DNA of 64,000 nt from Molanna angustata (lineage: Eukaryota > Arthropoda > Insecta > Trichoptera > Molannidae), in NCBI GenBank assembly GCA_963576475.1, contig OY754972.1, positions 11,181,062 through 11,245,061 on the forward strand. The letters run 5' to 3'. The position numbers were made by a program, and so were the translations under genes. The notes beneath the pieces are model-generated. The model made no database searches, was not told the DNA's origin, and saw only the letters and a list, made by a program, of their open reading frames with translations. Below, in pieces: positions 33,396-46,495 of this stretch. Each line of letters begins with the position of its first letter. The first letter of the stretch is position 1.

Positions 33396-33869
33396 GTTGA
33401 ATAATTATGGTGTATTATGTTATATTTCGTTTCCACGAGCTATTTAAGCCGTTAACAAGACTATATGCAAGACCAAGACCGCACACTAAAAAAATATTAT
33501 GACAACCGAACTGGCTACTTGCGATTTAGCCAAACTTTTGTTATCAGTAATAATAATGATCTATTGGGGCGAAATTGAAAATCTTCGAGCTTATTCCTAT
33601 CCCTCTACTCCCTCTCCCTTCCTGTTCTATAGAGGTTTGTACGCCAAATTCTTAATGAATAAGTATTTTTTTGTTGTTGTTGTTTATATTTTTTTTTGCT
33701 TTTCCATGAGGGAGCCGCTTCCACTAACTATATATTTAACTCTCCAATACCGAGATTGCATAGGCTGGGAAATGAGCTGTGTGTTGATGCAGATATTTTC
33801 GGGGATAGCCTGCCGGTATTCAAAAAAATTATTTATAGGTCTTTCTAAAATTCAAATTCAATAGCTAAC

Positions 33870-34180
33870 CTTGCAGTTTTCTTTCTTTTCTTTATTCTTT
33901 GTTTTTTGTAATTATCCTATTAATATTACACAATATGTTATTATAATTAATGCATGTGTTTATTTCTCTGTGTAAAAACTTGTGTTGTCAATTTATTGTT
34001 GTTTCTGTATTTTTTTTTATATATTCGACCAGTATTGTTTAATTTTTAAATGTTATTTCTTGTTAATTCTGTTTTTTTTTCTTTTTAATATATAATGTTG
34101 TTAATTTTAAAAAAATGTTATTCTATGTTACACGTAAATGGCTTATGCCGTGTATTGTATTAAATAAATAAATAAATATT
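33870..34180 (+). repeat. possible LINE 3' tail
   Basis: AT-rich segment ending GCTTATGCCGTGTATTGTAT + (TAAA)n, like other LINE tails here. A frame upstream at 33499-33864 has no clear RT motif. Confidence 0.3.
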
Positions 34181-34673
34181 GTGTATTGTGAAGATCACTC
34201 GCATTATCTAGCCATTATTTTGATTGTATAAAAGCATTAGGGAACTTTACTGGTTTTGTATATATATTGTTTTTTTTTTGTTTTCCCACAAGCTGTTCCC
34301 AGAATTAAATAAAATATAAATAAAGGTTTATCTATTTATATCTGTTTGGCTGTGTGCACAAAAATTTGATTGCACAAAACCAAATATTTTGTAGTCACTA
34401 TAGCTCGGTTAAGTTTAACATGAAATTTTGTTACTTTTGTAAAATTTCAGTGCATCTCTTAATGCAAGACCAAGACTGGGGGTGACATCTCTGGTCATGG
34501 TCTCGAATTTGCTCATCGCTAAGGTAAACTATGCTTGAACATGGATAAAATATGAATGGTAGTTATCAAAAGTTTTGGAAATAATTAATAATACATACAT
34601 ATTTGATCATCATCGATTAATGTTTATTTTATGATTGGAAAAATATATAAATGAATAAAAAATAAAATAGAAT

Positions 34674-35570
34674 GTTGGCTAGGCCCCCTCACGTATGATA
34701 TTCAATAAAATAGACCGTTGGCTAGGCCCCCTCACGTATGATATTAAATAAAATAGACTGTTGGCTAGGCCCCCTAACTTATGATATTAAATAAAATAGA
34801 CTGTTGGCTAGGCCCCCTAACTTATGATATTAAATAAAATAGACTGTTGGCTAGGCCCCCTCACTTATGATATTAAATAAAATAGACTGTTGGCTAGGCC
34901 CCCTCACTTATGATATTAAATAAAATAGACTGTTGGCTAGGCCCCCTCACGTATGATATTAAATAAAATAGACTGTTGGCTAGGCCCCCTAACTTATGAT
35001 ATTAAATAAAATAGACTGTTGGCTAGGCCCCCTAACTTATGATATTAAATAAAATAGACTGTTGGCTAGGCCCCCTCACTTATGATATTAAATAAAATAG
35101 ACTGTTGGCTAGGCCCCCTCACGTATGATATTAAATAAAATAGACTGTTGGCTAGGCCCCCTAACTTATGATATTAAATAAAATAGACTGTTGGCTAGGC
35201 CCCCTAACTTATGATATTAAATAAAATAGACTGTTGGCTAGGCCCCCTAACTTATGATATTAAATAAAATAGACTGTTGGCTAGGCCCCCTCACTTATGA
35301 TATTAAATAAAATAGACTGTTGGCTAGGCCCCCTAACTTATGATATTAAATAAAATAGACTGTTGGCTAGGCCCCCTCACTTATGATATTAAATAAAATA
35401 GACTGTTGGCTAGGCCCCCTAACTTATGATATTAAATAAAATAGACTGTTGGCTAGGCCCCCTCACTTATGATATTAAATAAAATAGACTGTTGGCTAGG
35501 CCCCCTCACGTATGATATTAAATAATATAGACTGTTGGCTAGGCCCCCTCACGTATGATATGATATTAAA
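34674..35570 (+). repeat. tandem array, 43-bp unit, ~21 copies
   Basis: Unit GTTGGCTAGGCCCCCT + (CACG, AACT or CACT) + TATGATATTAAATAAAATAGACT. Writing the variable four bases as G (CACG), A (AACT) and C (CACT), the order is G G A A C C G A A C G A A A C A C A C G G. Blocks such as G-A-A-C repeat, which shows multi-unit duplication. The last unit has an extra TGATA. Confidence 0.95.
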
Positions 35571-37009
35571 ACGAGTGGCAATGCATCGTTTGGAGAACAG
35601 AAGTTCTTGGAGGATGAGGACTAGGAGAGCCGACCCCAAGTAAATGGGACTACGACTAGGGCAAAGAAGAACTGCAAAAATGCTACAATGAACGAGATTT
35701 GTTAGTTTGACGGTTGGTAAAGAATAAATCGACCATAAGTCGTGCAAATGCCTTTACAAATTGAAGAATTTGATAATTTTCTCATATATGTATCACATAA
35801 TCAAATATTGATCAAATTTATATGGGACGACCCCTGAGGTATGCCTTTTCTAATATAATAAAATGAAAAATTATCGCAGAACATGCTTCAAAAAATATAA
35901 CAACAAATTGAGAACCTCCTTTTTTCGAAAACAGTTGAAAAATGAGAAATCATGACTCTCCGCAAAAATATGGAAGTGGATATTGAAAAAAGTCATGAAG
36001 TAAAGATATGAACATTACGAAAACATGCAAACAAAAAATCTGTCAAAACTATTTGTTAAAACATTAATAAAGATAAAGTACTAAAGTATAAAGTACTTGT
36101 ATACAGCTATAGCTGGAAGAAACAAGATAATACATCTCAAACAAACACATTATAACTACACACGTATCACCATTTATGGTTAAGATGAGATAATTTGAGT
36201 TAATGCATGTAGCACACACAATTTAGTAAGATAATACAATTATAAAACAAAGTGATACAAGTACAAATTGAAGGTATTTAACATAATTTAATTATAACAA
36301 CAGAGCAGTAGAAGTAATTCTAGGATCAGTAGACACAGATAACGTTGAACGCATGATATAAATAGAATATATCTACACTGATAACAATCAACAAAAAAGT
36401 CGGACATTATGGAATGAATTCATTTTGTCTTATACAGTCCATAATAAGTGCTTATTTCAATGATTCGCTGTAGGTAGCTAATATTATTTATGTTTTATAT
36501 GCTTTTGAACCACTTTAATTTGCTTTTCATTTTTAGTTAAGGGATGAGTATGTCTTGAATTAAGTATGACTATAATTATTGTATGGCAAAGTATATGAAT
36601 AAAAATATGTAATTATTTGTGATAAAATTGTCTGTCTTAAAACAGGAATTATTCTTAGTTAGATAGACAAAGATTGATTGGAGTTAAGTGACTCAAAACA
36701 TGGTACTATCCTATAACAAAATTAAAGGTTCAAAATGTGTTTTTGTTCCTGTTTAAAAACAATTTGGCTTCTTTACTTGTTTTTAAGTAGAGAAAATTAG
36801 ATAAAATTATTATTATACACATGTCATGTAGTTAAAAACTATAAAAAAAGTAAATATTTGATTCACATTCCTACACATTGGTACATGTAGGTATACAAGC
36901 TAAAAATGAACTAATATTTTTGGCGCAGGGCTGACATATATGTATGCGAAAGCATTGTCACCTTATGTATAAGGACTGTTGCTTTCATTATTTACAAACC
37001 AATTTTTCA
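35571..37009. other. no gene; dispersed repeat V at 36622-36680
   Basis: GATAAAATTGTCTGTCTTAA + AACAGGAATTATTC matches, inverted, 63601-63656. TTGAGAACCTCCTTTTTTCG near 35909 resembles a common lepidopteran repeat end. A possible LINE scrap lies at 35575-35640 (SSWRMRTRRADP). Confidence 0.35.
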
Positions 37010-37245
37010 AAAGATCGCGTTACAAAAACGTTTCTTCGTCAATTCAATTCATAGATGGCGAAGTTTATTCAGTGTATTATCAAATGAAAGGTTTTAGATG
37101 AATAATATGTATAGAACTTAGATAGATAGTTGCGCAAGCGCATAAAGTGTCACGTAAACCAGCCGATGACAGGTCGTAGGTGCCTTGATTTCCCGATTTT
37201 CCTATAATATATCAACTTATTCTCTATGAGATAATTAAACATTTT
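37010..37245 (-). repeat. dispersed repeat F, copy with a single satellite-like unit
   Basis: On the minus strand it runs GTTGATATATTATAGGAAAA, TCGGGAAATCAAGGCACCTA, TCATCGGCTGGTTTACGTGA, GCGCTTGCGCAAC, then TTCGCCATCTATGAATTG..GAAGAAACG. The last part corresponds to one monomer of the 134-bp satellite at 60.2-62.8 kb. Confidence 0.65.
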
Positions 37246-37925
37246 ACATAAAAGTATATTAATAGTTATTTGTAAGGAGTTTGTGAAAGATACAAATGAA
37301 GCAACAACAGAGTTGCAATAGATCCAATTATTATCACAAAAATTTTACGCAAGTTCGAGTTATTTCGAGCCCATCGCAGAATGTTGAGTTCGTTAAGAGG
37401 ACGTTCGCTAACAATGTTAGGCAACGACCCCAGTGGCAGAATATTATGGAGGAATATTCCCGGGAAGATCTGAATCGGACAAACATTTAGTAAGATTGAC
37501 TAATGTACAAAGTTGGGGACACAAGAAACTGTCTCCTCCGAATACGACGCAAACTTGACAGCGCGATTGTTACGCAACTGGGAAACTATTTTGCTATCCA
37601 TATTCAAACACGGGACGGCCTTACAACAACAATAACTTTGGTAGGAAATAGAGAAAGAAAGAGAGAGACTAAATTTTGTATAGAGGAGCCTCGTCATGAT
37701 TCTATGAAAAATTGTTACAGACATAAATTTAATTCCGGGACGCCCGATCGACAAAAATGAAATGCCCGAAATAAAATAAATCAAGGAGTCGGAATTAATT
37801 ATGCAAAATCAGAGAAAGGAAAACTAAATATTATCACGATGAGGTACACTCGAATAAATCAAGATGTAAATTATTAGTTCTCATTATAGTTCCTAAGAAT
37901 GCTAAGACACAGTTATTATTTATAG
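37246..37925. other. no recognisable gene
   Basis: Frames at 37296-37490 and 37503-37760 (64 and 85 codons) are basic and Gln/Asn-rich but match nothing I know. Confidence 0.35.
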
Positions 37926-37929
37926 GTAT

Positions 37930-38075
37930 ATACATACCATTGCGCCATGTCTCTTACGGGGTAGGCAGAGAGGATCAAACGTCACATTTTTCTATCCCAG
38001 CACGCAACAATCGCATCATCAACATTCATACATCGTCTCATACATTTCGTCCGACCGTTTTCGTTCACCTATAGT
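37930..38075 (-). pseudogene. LINE 3' end fragment, (GTAT)n-tailed family
   Basis: TACATACCATTGCGCCATGT + CTCTTACGGGGTAGGCAGAG, then CATACATCGTCTCATACAT, is the inverse of the 23.9-24.1 kb LINE end. It carries about 40 C-terminal codons with changes. Confidence 0.6.
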
Positions 38076-41000
38076 TCAATCATTTATGCTAAGTTTGGGG
38101 TATGAATGAGGATATATACCTATGTATTTGTTTCAAGGACATAATCATTCTTTTTTTAATATTTAAAGTGTGAGGATGCTAGATGTAAACATATAAAACA
38201 TTAAACGTAGTTTTCATTCTGTTTGAGACTTTCAAATAATAATTTTCAATATAATAATGTTACACATCGAATAAATTAAGAGTTTTTTTCATTTACAACA
38301 ACTAATGGCTTTAAGAAATATAGTTACATTGTTTAAAAATTCAAAGAATGACATCAGTTTAAATTTCATCTTGACGTATCATTTATATTAATCACGAACA
38401 ATGACGAAGGAATAATAAAAGTACAAATTTAACTTAAAAGTACTATTCTGATGATATGCCGTGCACGATACACCTCAATGATCAACAGAAAAACAAAGTA
38501 ACATAAACTAAACATAAAAGTAAAAATGTAATAACTTTATACATATATAGATATGTCTATAGGAAGATATATAGGTAGTCATGCAGCATCAAATTTATTA
38601 AAACAAGCATTATATAACATAGAGCAGCATTACATAACAATACAATGTTCCTTGTAAACAAAATGATTTCGTAGGCACGAGTTGATTTAATAATATATTT
38701 GTTTACGAAAATATCCGAATGAGCGAACATCGAGAATTTCAATGCGAAACTAATCAATGATGGAAGATTGATTGGGGGAGTAGTATTGGGACCAGGAGGG
38801 AAATGAGAATTATATCTGGAAAACAGGCATTTAGATAATGGACGGATTTCGAGGAATTCGAAATCCTCATATGTTTTACCCAGTATTCTGCAAATTCTTT
38901 AGCAAACAGTACAGATTGATAACGTTTTATCAACTAAGCTTATTTAAATATTGTCATACTGTATTAAATCATTACAGAATATGCATTATATCACAAAACA
39001 ATTGATTTTTGCGGTTTTTCTGACCAAAATATTGCCATATAACTAAGATGACAGAAAATGTGTAAAGGTAGAGTAAATGCTATACATACATATGAAATCA
39101 CTTGGACGAATATGTAACGAGTACGACAAAGATATCTAGAAATGAAATTTTTAAATAATTCATGGTCCAAAGTAATCAAGGTGTAATATGTGTATAATGT
39201 TGAGGAGTGGTGCCAAATGCAAGGGGTTGCAGGAGAAATTAAAGTAACTACAGTAACTATAGTAAATGCTACAGTAACCCCAAAAAATGGGGCTATAGAG
39301 AGGAAGATACTTGTGAGTGTGGCACTGTGCAGGACAACTCGCACCTTCTCTCATGACCCTTGATTGGAGTTACATGTACACATGTAGACACCGTGACAGC
39401 GAAGGAAAGCGGCATCCGGGTGGCCGAGCACTAAGTTTTCTAATTTGATGGTTTTCCGGACACGGAAAGTAAGTAAGTACGAGAAATGACCAAGTGAAAC
39501 TTATTTCCTCATCCTTCTATATAAACGACACTATGAATAGTAAAGAAAGGAGAAAATAAATTTAAGAGCTTGAAAAATCGGCCGGAATGTGAAAGACGGT
39601 ATACAAATATAATATATGAAGCTGCGAGTTGACTGCGAAGAACCATATCTATTTGAAAGCAAAGCAATCCATAGTTGAATTTAAATCAAAATGTTTGGGT
39701 TCAAACTGTTTGGTATTGTCTGATTGCAACGCGAAAATAAACAAAGTATTATTTATTGGACAATCCGACGAACAGGATTGGATAAAAAATAATGACCGGT
39801 CGGTGCGGTCAAACGAACGGAACAGGAGATATCAAAACCAGTAACATATCGTAATTTAGCAATGAAAATATGATTTCTAAAACAATTCGATAACCCAATT
39901 GACCCAAACTATCTACCAACATATTATTATGAGACAAGTAGTATCAGAGTAAAGATTCAAATATATGTAGAGTGAATATTTGTGGATAATGTGCGTGGAA
40001 TCTGCAGTTACGGGATGGTTTCGATTAATTTAGTTAAAAACTTTGGTACAAACCTAATCTTAACCAGTGTATAATTTAATTCAATAACATTCATCTATAA
40101 TTGGCATCATTCAAATGTAAAATGTTTATTTGTAAAAAAAAATTATAGCTCTGTTGTGTTAGCCCCGAAATTGCCGATTGCAACTCGGGCTAAAAGATTA
40201 ATGGACTGTATACTAAAAATAAATAATTACACTTGTCACGGCGCGTTATTCACGGCGACGAGGTAAATAATAGGATAAAAGAAATGGACCGAGAAAGGAA
40301 ATCAACTACCAGTATAGAAGAAATCCTTGGAATTGATCTATTTTTAATGAAACTTATTTAAATGGTGTGGTAAAAAATAAACAAATAAAACTGAGGTATT
40401 AGATACCACTGAGTACATAGGTATGAACTTGCCCAACGACAGTGAATGTCAGGTCATGTCGTTAGTTGTCGTAAATCTTCGGTTATTCTTCGTTCAACCT
40501 TGAAAGCGTTCACACTATGACAAACGAATAATTATCTGTATAGAATACGCGTGCGAAATTTAAGTAAATAATTTGTTATAATTATTGTAAATATATTGAT
40601 TAATGTAAAATAAACAGTATTAAATTGCATTGGTTTGTTCATTGATAAATACACCACAAAAACAAACAAGATGATCTACAAAACAAACTACCTACCTACA
40701 TTACAATCAATATTTTGTTGGTTCCAGTAGGTAGGTATAGACCATCTGATTGATCTCCGACTTCCTATTGAGTATCTGTACCCAGTCCAATAAATCGGTC
40801 TTCCCCTCAATTATTTTTTCTCGTCTTATATATACACATTACATCCAACGTATAATAATATTATGTTCCTTTGACCAAATCAAATAACCTCTCCATCGTA
40901 CGCCGTTGAATTGGTTTTGGCCCGTACGATCGTCTACGTATCTGTGGTGGATTTATTGAATGAGATTCGTTTGTGTTGTTACTGGTTGGTACGTTCGGAG

Positions 41001-41230
41001 CATTGTCATCCGTGCTCCTCATACCATGACCGCTCTGCATCGGTGCACCAAACCAGACCAGTTCGGCTTTGGACTGACTTCCCCTGCACAAACCAACTGG
41101 CACACAATGAAAACATTGCTGTGTATCTATCTATCTATATACACTGATATAATGTATGCACTCGCAGTAATTCCCATACTTTCTCCATGTTATGCCATAC
41201 TCTATATTTAGATGGTTTATTGGGGATATT
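38076..41230. other. no recognisable gene or element
   Basis: Several short frames (for example 39629-39844, and 40861-41103 on the minus strand). None has a domain I recognise. Clusters of GTAGGTAGG/CCTACCTAC lie at 40690-40740. Confidence 0.35.
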
Positions 41231-41231
41231 A

Positions 41232-41303
41232 TATGCCTTCCTAATTTCCTCATTTCTTATTCTTATGAAGAAATTAGGATGAGGAAATGAGGAAATTAGG
41301 AAG
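41232..41303. repeat. inverted repeat, 20-bp perfect arms, at a LINE 5' junction
   Basis: CTTCCTAATTTCCTCATTTC and its exact inverse GAAATGAGGAAATTAGGAAG flank ~30 bp. The left arm, read minus, encodes RNEEIRKA; the right arm, read plus, encodes GNEEIRKR of the same LINE protein segment. Confidence 0.7.
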
Positions 41304-41590
41304 AGAACCAGAGTAGCGTTTGTCATGGATAGCGTAGCAAGATTGAAGTGGCAATGGGTGGGCCATATTGCAGACCTCACAAGATGGACCTCTAATATAT
41401 TAAGATGGAGACCTTGGGAAAACAAGAGAGGCGTCGAAGACCTCAAAAAAGATGGTCCGACGACATGGCCGATGTGGGGGGTAAAAATTGTCTGCAAGCA
41501 GCAACCGACAGGAAGAAATGGAAGGCTATGGAAGAGGCCTATATCCAGCAGTGGAGGACATAGGGCTGAAGAAGAAGAAGAATTATATGC
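41265..41590 (+). pseudogene. LINE reverse-transcriptase C-terminal fragment, RTE-like
   Basis: Plus-strand codons read NEEIRKRTRVAFVMDSVARL, KWQWVGHIADLTRWTSNILR and WRPWENKRGVEDLKKD. This matches the RNEEIRRRT...VAKLKWQWAGHIARR.D.RW..KVL.WRP....R..GRP block of RTE-like LINEs, including a late WK..EEAYIQQW-like relic before (GAA)n at 41571. A frameshift occurs after the RW segment. Confidence 0.75.
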
Positions 41591-41864
41591 GTTAGATCAG
41601 ATGGAATCCTCAAGAATGCCACGCCACGCTGTCGTATTATTCTTTCGCTTTATGCTCTATTGTGAAAAAAGCACTGGAACGGTGACCTAAAGCGAGCAAA
41701 AGAATTGTTGGTAGACCTCGGAAAAAGTGTTCCGATGACATAAAACGAGTTTCTGAAGGCGGTTGGATGCGGTTTGTTTAAGATATGGAATCGTTAAAGA
41801 CTAAGGGGAAGGCCTATGTCTATTACTTGTTGAAAAAGACTGACGAAATGATGATTTTAATCAG

Positions 41865-41945
41865 GCACCTACAGGTAGCTCTGTAGGTGTCTGAGTTCCT
41901 ACTTCTTCTATAATACCCAACTTCGTCTCTATTGAAATGTTATTG
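41865..41945 (+). repeat. dispersed repeat F, fragment
   Basis: GGCACCTACAGGTAGCTCTG + TAGGTGTCTGAG..CTTCTATAATACCCAACTTC + GTCTCTATTGA matches the right arm of F at 3140-3210. Confidence 0.65.
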
Positions 41946-43798
41946 TCAATAAAAAAAAACAAATTTTTGTGTTTCCGATAATTTCTCTTATAAACCATTT
42001 ATAATACAAGCGTTAGTTATCCATACTAACACGTATCTTCATATACGGTTTTAATTTTTCATGTTTAAAGTCACTAGATTTAGCGTTATATTATTATTCT
42101 AGGGATTCCCCTGTGTTATATTGGGAGCAGTTTGAAATCTTTATCGTGATAAATAAATGATATTTATGTACCTATGCTGTATTACATTGAAATAACTAAT
42201 AAATAAATAATAAAAAAAATAAAACTATAAGTTGCCTTTAAAATAAAATCCAAGGACAACTCTATCATTTTGATAACCTAAAGAAGACTGAGTTAATGTT
42301 TTTATGTATTAATAATATATTACACTTCTTTCTTACAGCAGCTTTAGAGCAAGTCATGAAGCTAGAAAAATGTAAATATATCGCCTTTTCATTCAAATTT
42401 TGCACCATTAAATATGCAACAAAATCTTACATACTTCATGATAGTATGATTTATGTATGGACTCTGATACGGTTTTAGCGAATATATTTTTTGGCAAAGT
42501 TAACGCGTATCTCAAACTGAAATCTCAAGACGGTACTGAGTCTTGAGACATATTTTTAAATTACTAAATGCACTCAAGAAATATATATGTGTTTCTATTT
42601 TGTCAAATAAATATGTGTTTCTATTTTGTCAATGTTAACGGTATTGTATACATTGTAAAATGGTATTGACGACATTGTAAAACTTCATCTCATGGGGTAT
42701 TTTTTTATTCTTCATGTAACGCTCCTAACGGAGGTTGGCGAGCATCACACCGACAAGGGTCTAGTTAAGATGAAACGGTTGTCCTGTTAAAAGGAAAATA
42801 AATATATGTAAATAAATAATAATATGTGGGATATCAATTTATTAGAATCGAAAAAAAAGCATAAAAATATGTATGTACATATATTATGAAATTTTTCCTT
42901 AAACCCAATATAGATTATCCGTAAAAACAAAATTAAAAATAACTACTGTAGTATCAGACACACCTTTCACACATTCTGGCAAATCATTATACAACTTAAA
43001 ACCTTTGTAGTACAGACTATTATTTGTGTACCTACCAGGTTTATCTGAGCCAGTCTAAAGTGAACATGAAATGCGATATAATAGCAATTTATTTGGATTT
43101 TTTTTTGCAAACATCGCGCGTTGCCCATTACTCTACAAAGCCGTCAAAAGAGTATAAATTAATTATCTCTTTTGGTCCACTGATGGGTAGTACAATAGTT
43201 GATTAATTTAGCAAGTGACACAACTAAAGAGATCTACGCGATATAGAGAAGCGTGGAGCGGTGAGCGGAGACCAAACCCGCACAAACGACAACGAATTCA
43301 CATAGTATTTTCGGATAATTTTCAGTCAGAGCTCGAGGAGAAATGAGTTGAAATAGTTTGAATATACGGGAGACTTTTGTCTCTCGTTTCATTTCGCCTT
43401 TCATGTCGTTACATACACACACACACAGATCTAGAGACGCCAGCAACAATTCCCCAGGTGTAGATAAATATCTACGAGTTATTCAAATGAAAATAAACCT
43501 GACACGTTCCCTTGGCTATGTTTGATCCTCAAAGATTTATCCATTTACATAGGGAAATTCAATTTGGATCTGTAGTGATGACAAGAACCTTCCCCAACTA
43601 TGATAGAAATTAGCATTCCATTCTACCTCTGAAACATTCCGATTTCAAATTGAACGGTGTACCTGTAGGTGCCAGCAGCAAATACTTCGTAGTAAGGAAT
43701 TACTTATATTTTTTGTGAACAAAACAATTCATTCCACTGTTACAATATTTGGCAAAGTATCAATCGGATGACCGATTCTTATTGAGTGATGTTTCAAC
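41946..43798. other. no recognisable gene or element
   Basis: AT-rich. Frames of about 60-70 codons only. A duplicated TATGTGTTTCTATTTTGTCAA pair lies near 42590-42630. Confidence 0.4.
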
Positions 43799-44650
43799 CA
43801 GTGGCGGCTCAAATCTTAGAGAGGCTCAAAATTATAATTTTACCAAGAAAAGAAAAGAACTTTCAACAGGAATCAGGAAGCATGGCACAATATTATTTTC
43901 GTACATAAAAATTATCAGTGTTTTACATAATTCTATAGTATGTCGGGAATTAAAACGTGAACCTGATCATTTTATGCTGTTTTTGGTTTCGTTTATAATA
44001 AAATGCATCGATAAATTATAAAATAATTTGTAACAACTAATAAACTTTGATCATACAAATTTGAAAAATAATTTCATTCAGCAGTCACAAGACTGCTTCC
44101 TAATTTTACAAATGTTTTTGTCTTATATCTATTATGTTTATTTTTTTGGAATATTATGATATCAATTAATTAAATAATAATAAAACTTATATATTTCTGA
44201 TGATATAATTTAAATCATGTAATATTATGATATCAATTATGTTACCTTCAAGGAGTTGCAACTGCAAACCTAACGTTCGACCATCGCAATGAACAACAAC
44301 ATATGAATGAATGAAATTATATTGTAATCCTTCGCGGGCACTGCCCCGTTTTGCTCTAAATCGGCATACATTCAGCGTGTAGAACCCATACAATTTGGTC
44401 GTGTGAATTGTATGGGTTCTCCGGGCGCAAGTCGACTGTGCCCGAGGAATGAAATACTTCATAGAATCTTGGTTTACAAAGCAGGCAAGTTTAAATACTT
44501 TGGCTAGATATACTACAGGCGAAAGACGGCATTCATTAATTAGAAAAATAATGAGTTCCCTAGATTTAATTTCATGCATTATTTTGAATCTTTTGAACGA
44601 AGTGTTTAGGAGGGCTGAGCTCGAGAGCCCTTTAGAAAGAGCCGCCACTG
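43799..44650. mobile_element. non-autonomous hAT-type DNA transposon
   Basis: 852 bp. Terminal inverted repeats CAGTGGCGGCTC / GAGCCGCCACTG. The target-site duplication is 8 bp with one mismatch: GTTTCAAC (43791-43798) and GTTTCAAT (44651-44658). The CAG-GG end and 8-bp duplication are diagnostic of hAT. Frames of 90-156 codons on either strand have no transposase motif. An internal inverted repeat AGAACCCATACAATT / AATTGTATGGGTTCT lies at 44383-44421. Confidence 0.85.
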
Positions 44651-44754
44651 GTTTCAATACTAATCCATATTTGGAATTGTCGTATTCTCCATGCGATTAT
44701 TATCATCTTAAACGTCAGTTCATATTAATACCACTATAGTTAAATCGACACTAG

Positions 44755-45505
44755 TCAAGGTCCTTGTATACCCAATACCCAGGGCATGTACACAAATATG
44801 TACACTAAAATACCCGTTAATGTATGAAACACGAAAAAAATTAGAGGTTTTTTCCCAATAGCAAGAATAGTAATTACAACTCAGCCGGTAGATTTTCATA
44901 TTCTCTTTCGATCGAAGTTAAAATTTACTTCATATGTCATGTAGTTTTTAAGTACATACATACATACCATCACGCCATATCCCTCGCGGGGTAGGCAGAA
45001 AGAACCGAACGCCACATTTTTCAATCCTGGCCCGCATCCCTCGCCTCGTCCACATTCATGCATCGTCTCATACATGTTAGTCTGTTATTCACATTTCTAA
45101 CATTTCCGTCTGTCAGAATAGCGTTCACATGGTGGTGCCATCCTTTGACTTTTCATTCTATTCCTGTTCGCACTGTATATTTTCTTCGTCAGGCGTTCCT
45201 CATTCATTCTCCTCATGTTGCCAAACCATCTTAATGTGTTCACTTTCATTCTACTAATGACATATTTCTTCATATTACATTATTTCCTTATGTCCTCATT
45301 TCTTACCCTGTCATACATCGTTCTATTACAAATTCTTCTTAGTTTTTCAGTTACAATTTTTTTTTTAAAAAATCACGCAATAGAAACAAGATGTAAAAAT
45401 TAACTGTTCTTTACTTCAGAGACGTATCTTTTGAGGGTACCTACTGGGGAAAACATTTTCAAAATTTACTATTTAGCCTACTTTAGCCTCTTAACGTAAA
45501 AAAAA
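44755..45505. repeat. dispersed repeat Y, copy 2, split by a LINE
   Basis: It matches 1245-1625 before and after a LINE insertion at about 44960-45365: CCTTGTATACCC, GGTAGATTTTCATATTCTCT and, after the insert, GAGACGTATCTTTTGA + GGTACCTACTGG. Confidence 0.7.
44960..45365 (-). pseudogene. LINE 3' end of the (GTAT)n-tailed family, inside repeat Y
   Basis: ACATACATACATACCATCAC + GCCATATCCCTCGCGGGGTA is the inverse of the stop/tail region at 24.1 kb. Further in, CCAAACCATCTTAATGTGTT corresponds to the LRWFG segment and CTTCGTCAGGCGTTCCTCAT to the next block. About 130 codons of C-terminus are present, with breaks. Repeat Y copy 1 lacks it. Confidence 0.75.
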
Positions 45506-45693
45506 TATAGCGTTGGAACTAAAAACCAGTTTCGCACATTTTCAAGTCTACTAAATAATGTGCTTAGCACGAAACCGGTTGTAGGTTGTGGAATAATTAA
45601 AATGTTTTTTAATTGTAAATATATTTTTTAAAATAATAAATATTTCGAAATGGGATTCCATCATGACCTATCGGTCGGAAAATTTAATTTAAT

Positions 45694-46495
45694 GAAAAAC
45701 AAATTGTTTAAATTAGCCAAAACAATTTTTAATTAAGCCAAAACAATTTGTAACTAAGCCAAAACAATTTGTAACTAAGCCAAAACAAAACAATTTTTAA
45801 TGAAGCCAAAACAAAACAATTTTTAACTAAGCCAAAACAAAACAAATTTTAATTAAGCCAAAATAAAACAATTTTTAACTACGCCAAAACAAAACCAAAA
45901 TAATTTTTAAGTAAGCCAAAATAAAACAATTTTTAATTAAGCCAAAACAATTTTTAATTAAGCCAAAACAAAACAATTTTTAACTAAGCCAAAACAAACC
46001 AAATTTTAATAAAGCCAAAACAAAACAATTTTTAACTACGCCAAAACAAAACCAAAATAATTTTTAAGTAAGCCAAAACAAAACAATTTTTAATTAAGCC
46101 ATAACAATTTTTAATTAAGCCAAAACAAAACAATTTTTAATTAAGCCAAAACAATTTTAATTAAGCCAAAACAAAACAATTTTTAACTAAGCCAAAACAA
46201 AACAAATTTTAATTAAGCCAAAACAAAACAATTTTTAACTACGCCAAAACAAAACCAAAATAATTTTTAAGTAAGCCAAAACAAAACAATTTTTAATTAA
46301 GCCAAAACAATTTTTAATTAAGCCAAAACAAAACAATTTTTAATTAAGCCAAAACAATTTTTAATTAAGCCAAAACAGAACAATTTTTAACTAAGCCAAA
46401 ACAATAAATATTTAATTAAGCCAAAACAAAACAATTTTTGAGTAAGCGAAAACAAAACAATTTTGAATTAAGCCAAAACAAAACAATTTTTTAGT
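45694..46495 (+). repeat. degenerate tandem array based on AAGCCAAAACAAAACAATTTTTAA
   Basis: Units of about 18-40 bp vary by AAAAC insertions. The longer block TAACTACGCCAAAACAAAAC + CAAAATAATTTTTAAGTAAG recurs near 45877, 46033 and 46232, indicating higher-order duplication of ~155-200 bp. Confidence 0.9.

Noticed and set aside
40861..41103. 80-codon minus-strand frame with an IRRRSYGPKPIQRR segment
   Set aside because: Slightly higher GC and an acceptor-like GTTTGTGCAG upstream made it look like an exon, but it is low-complexity and matches nothing I know.
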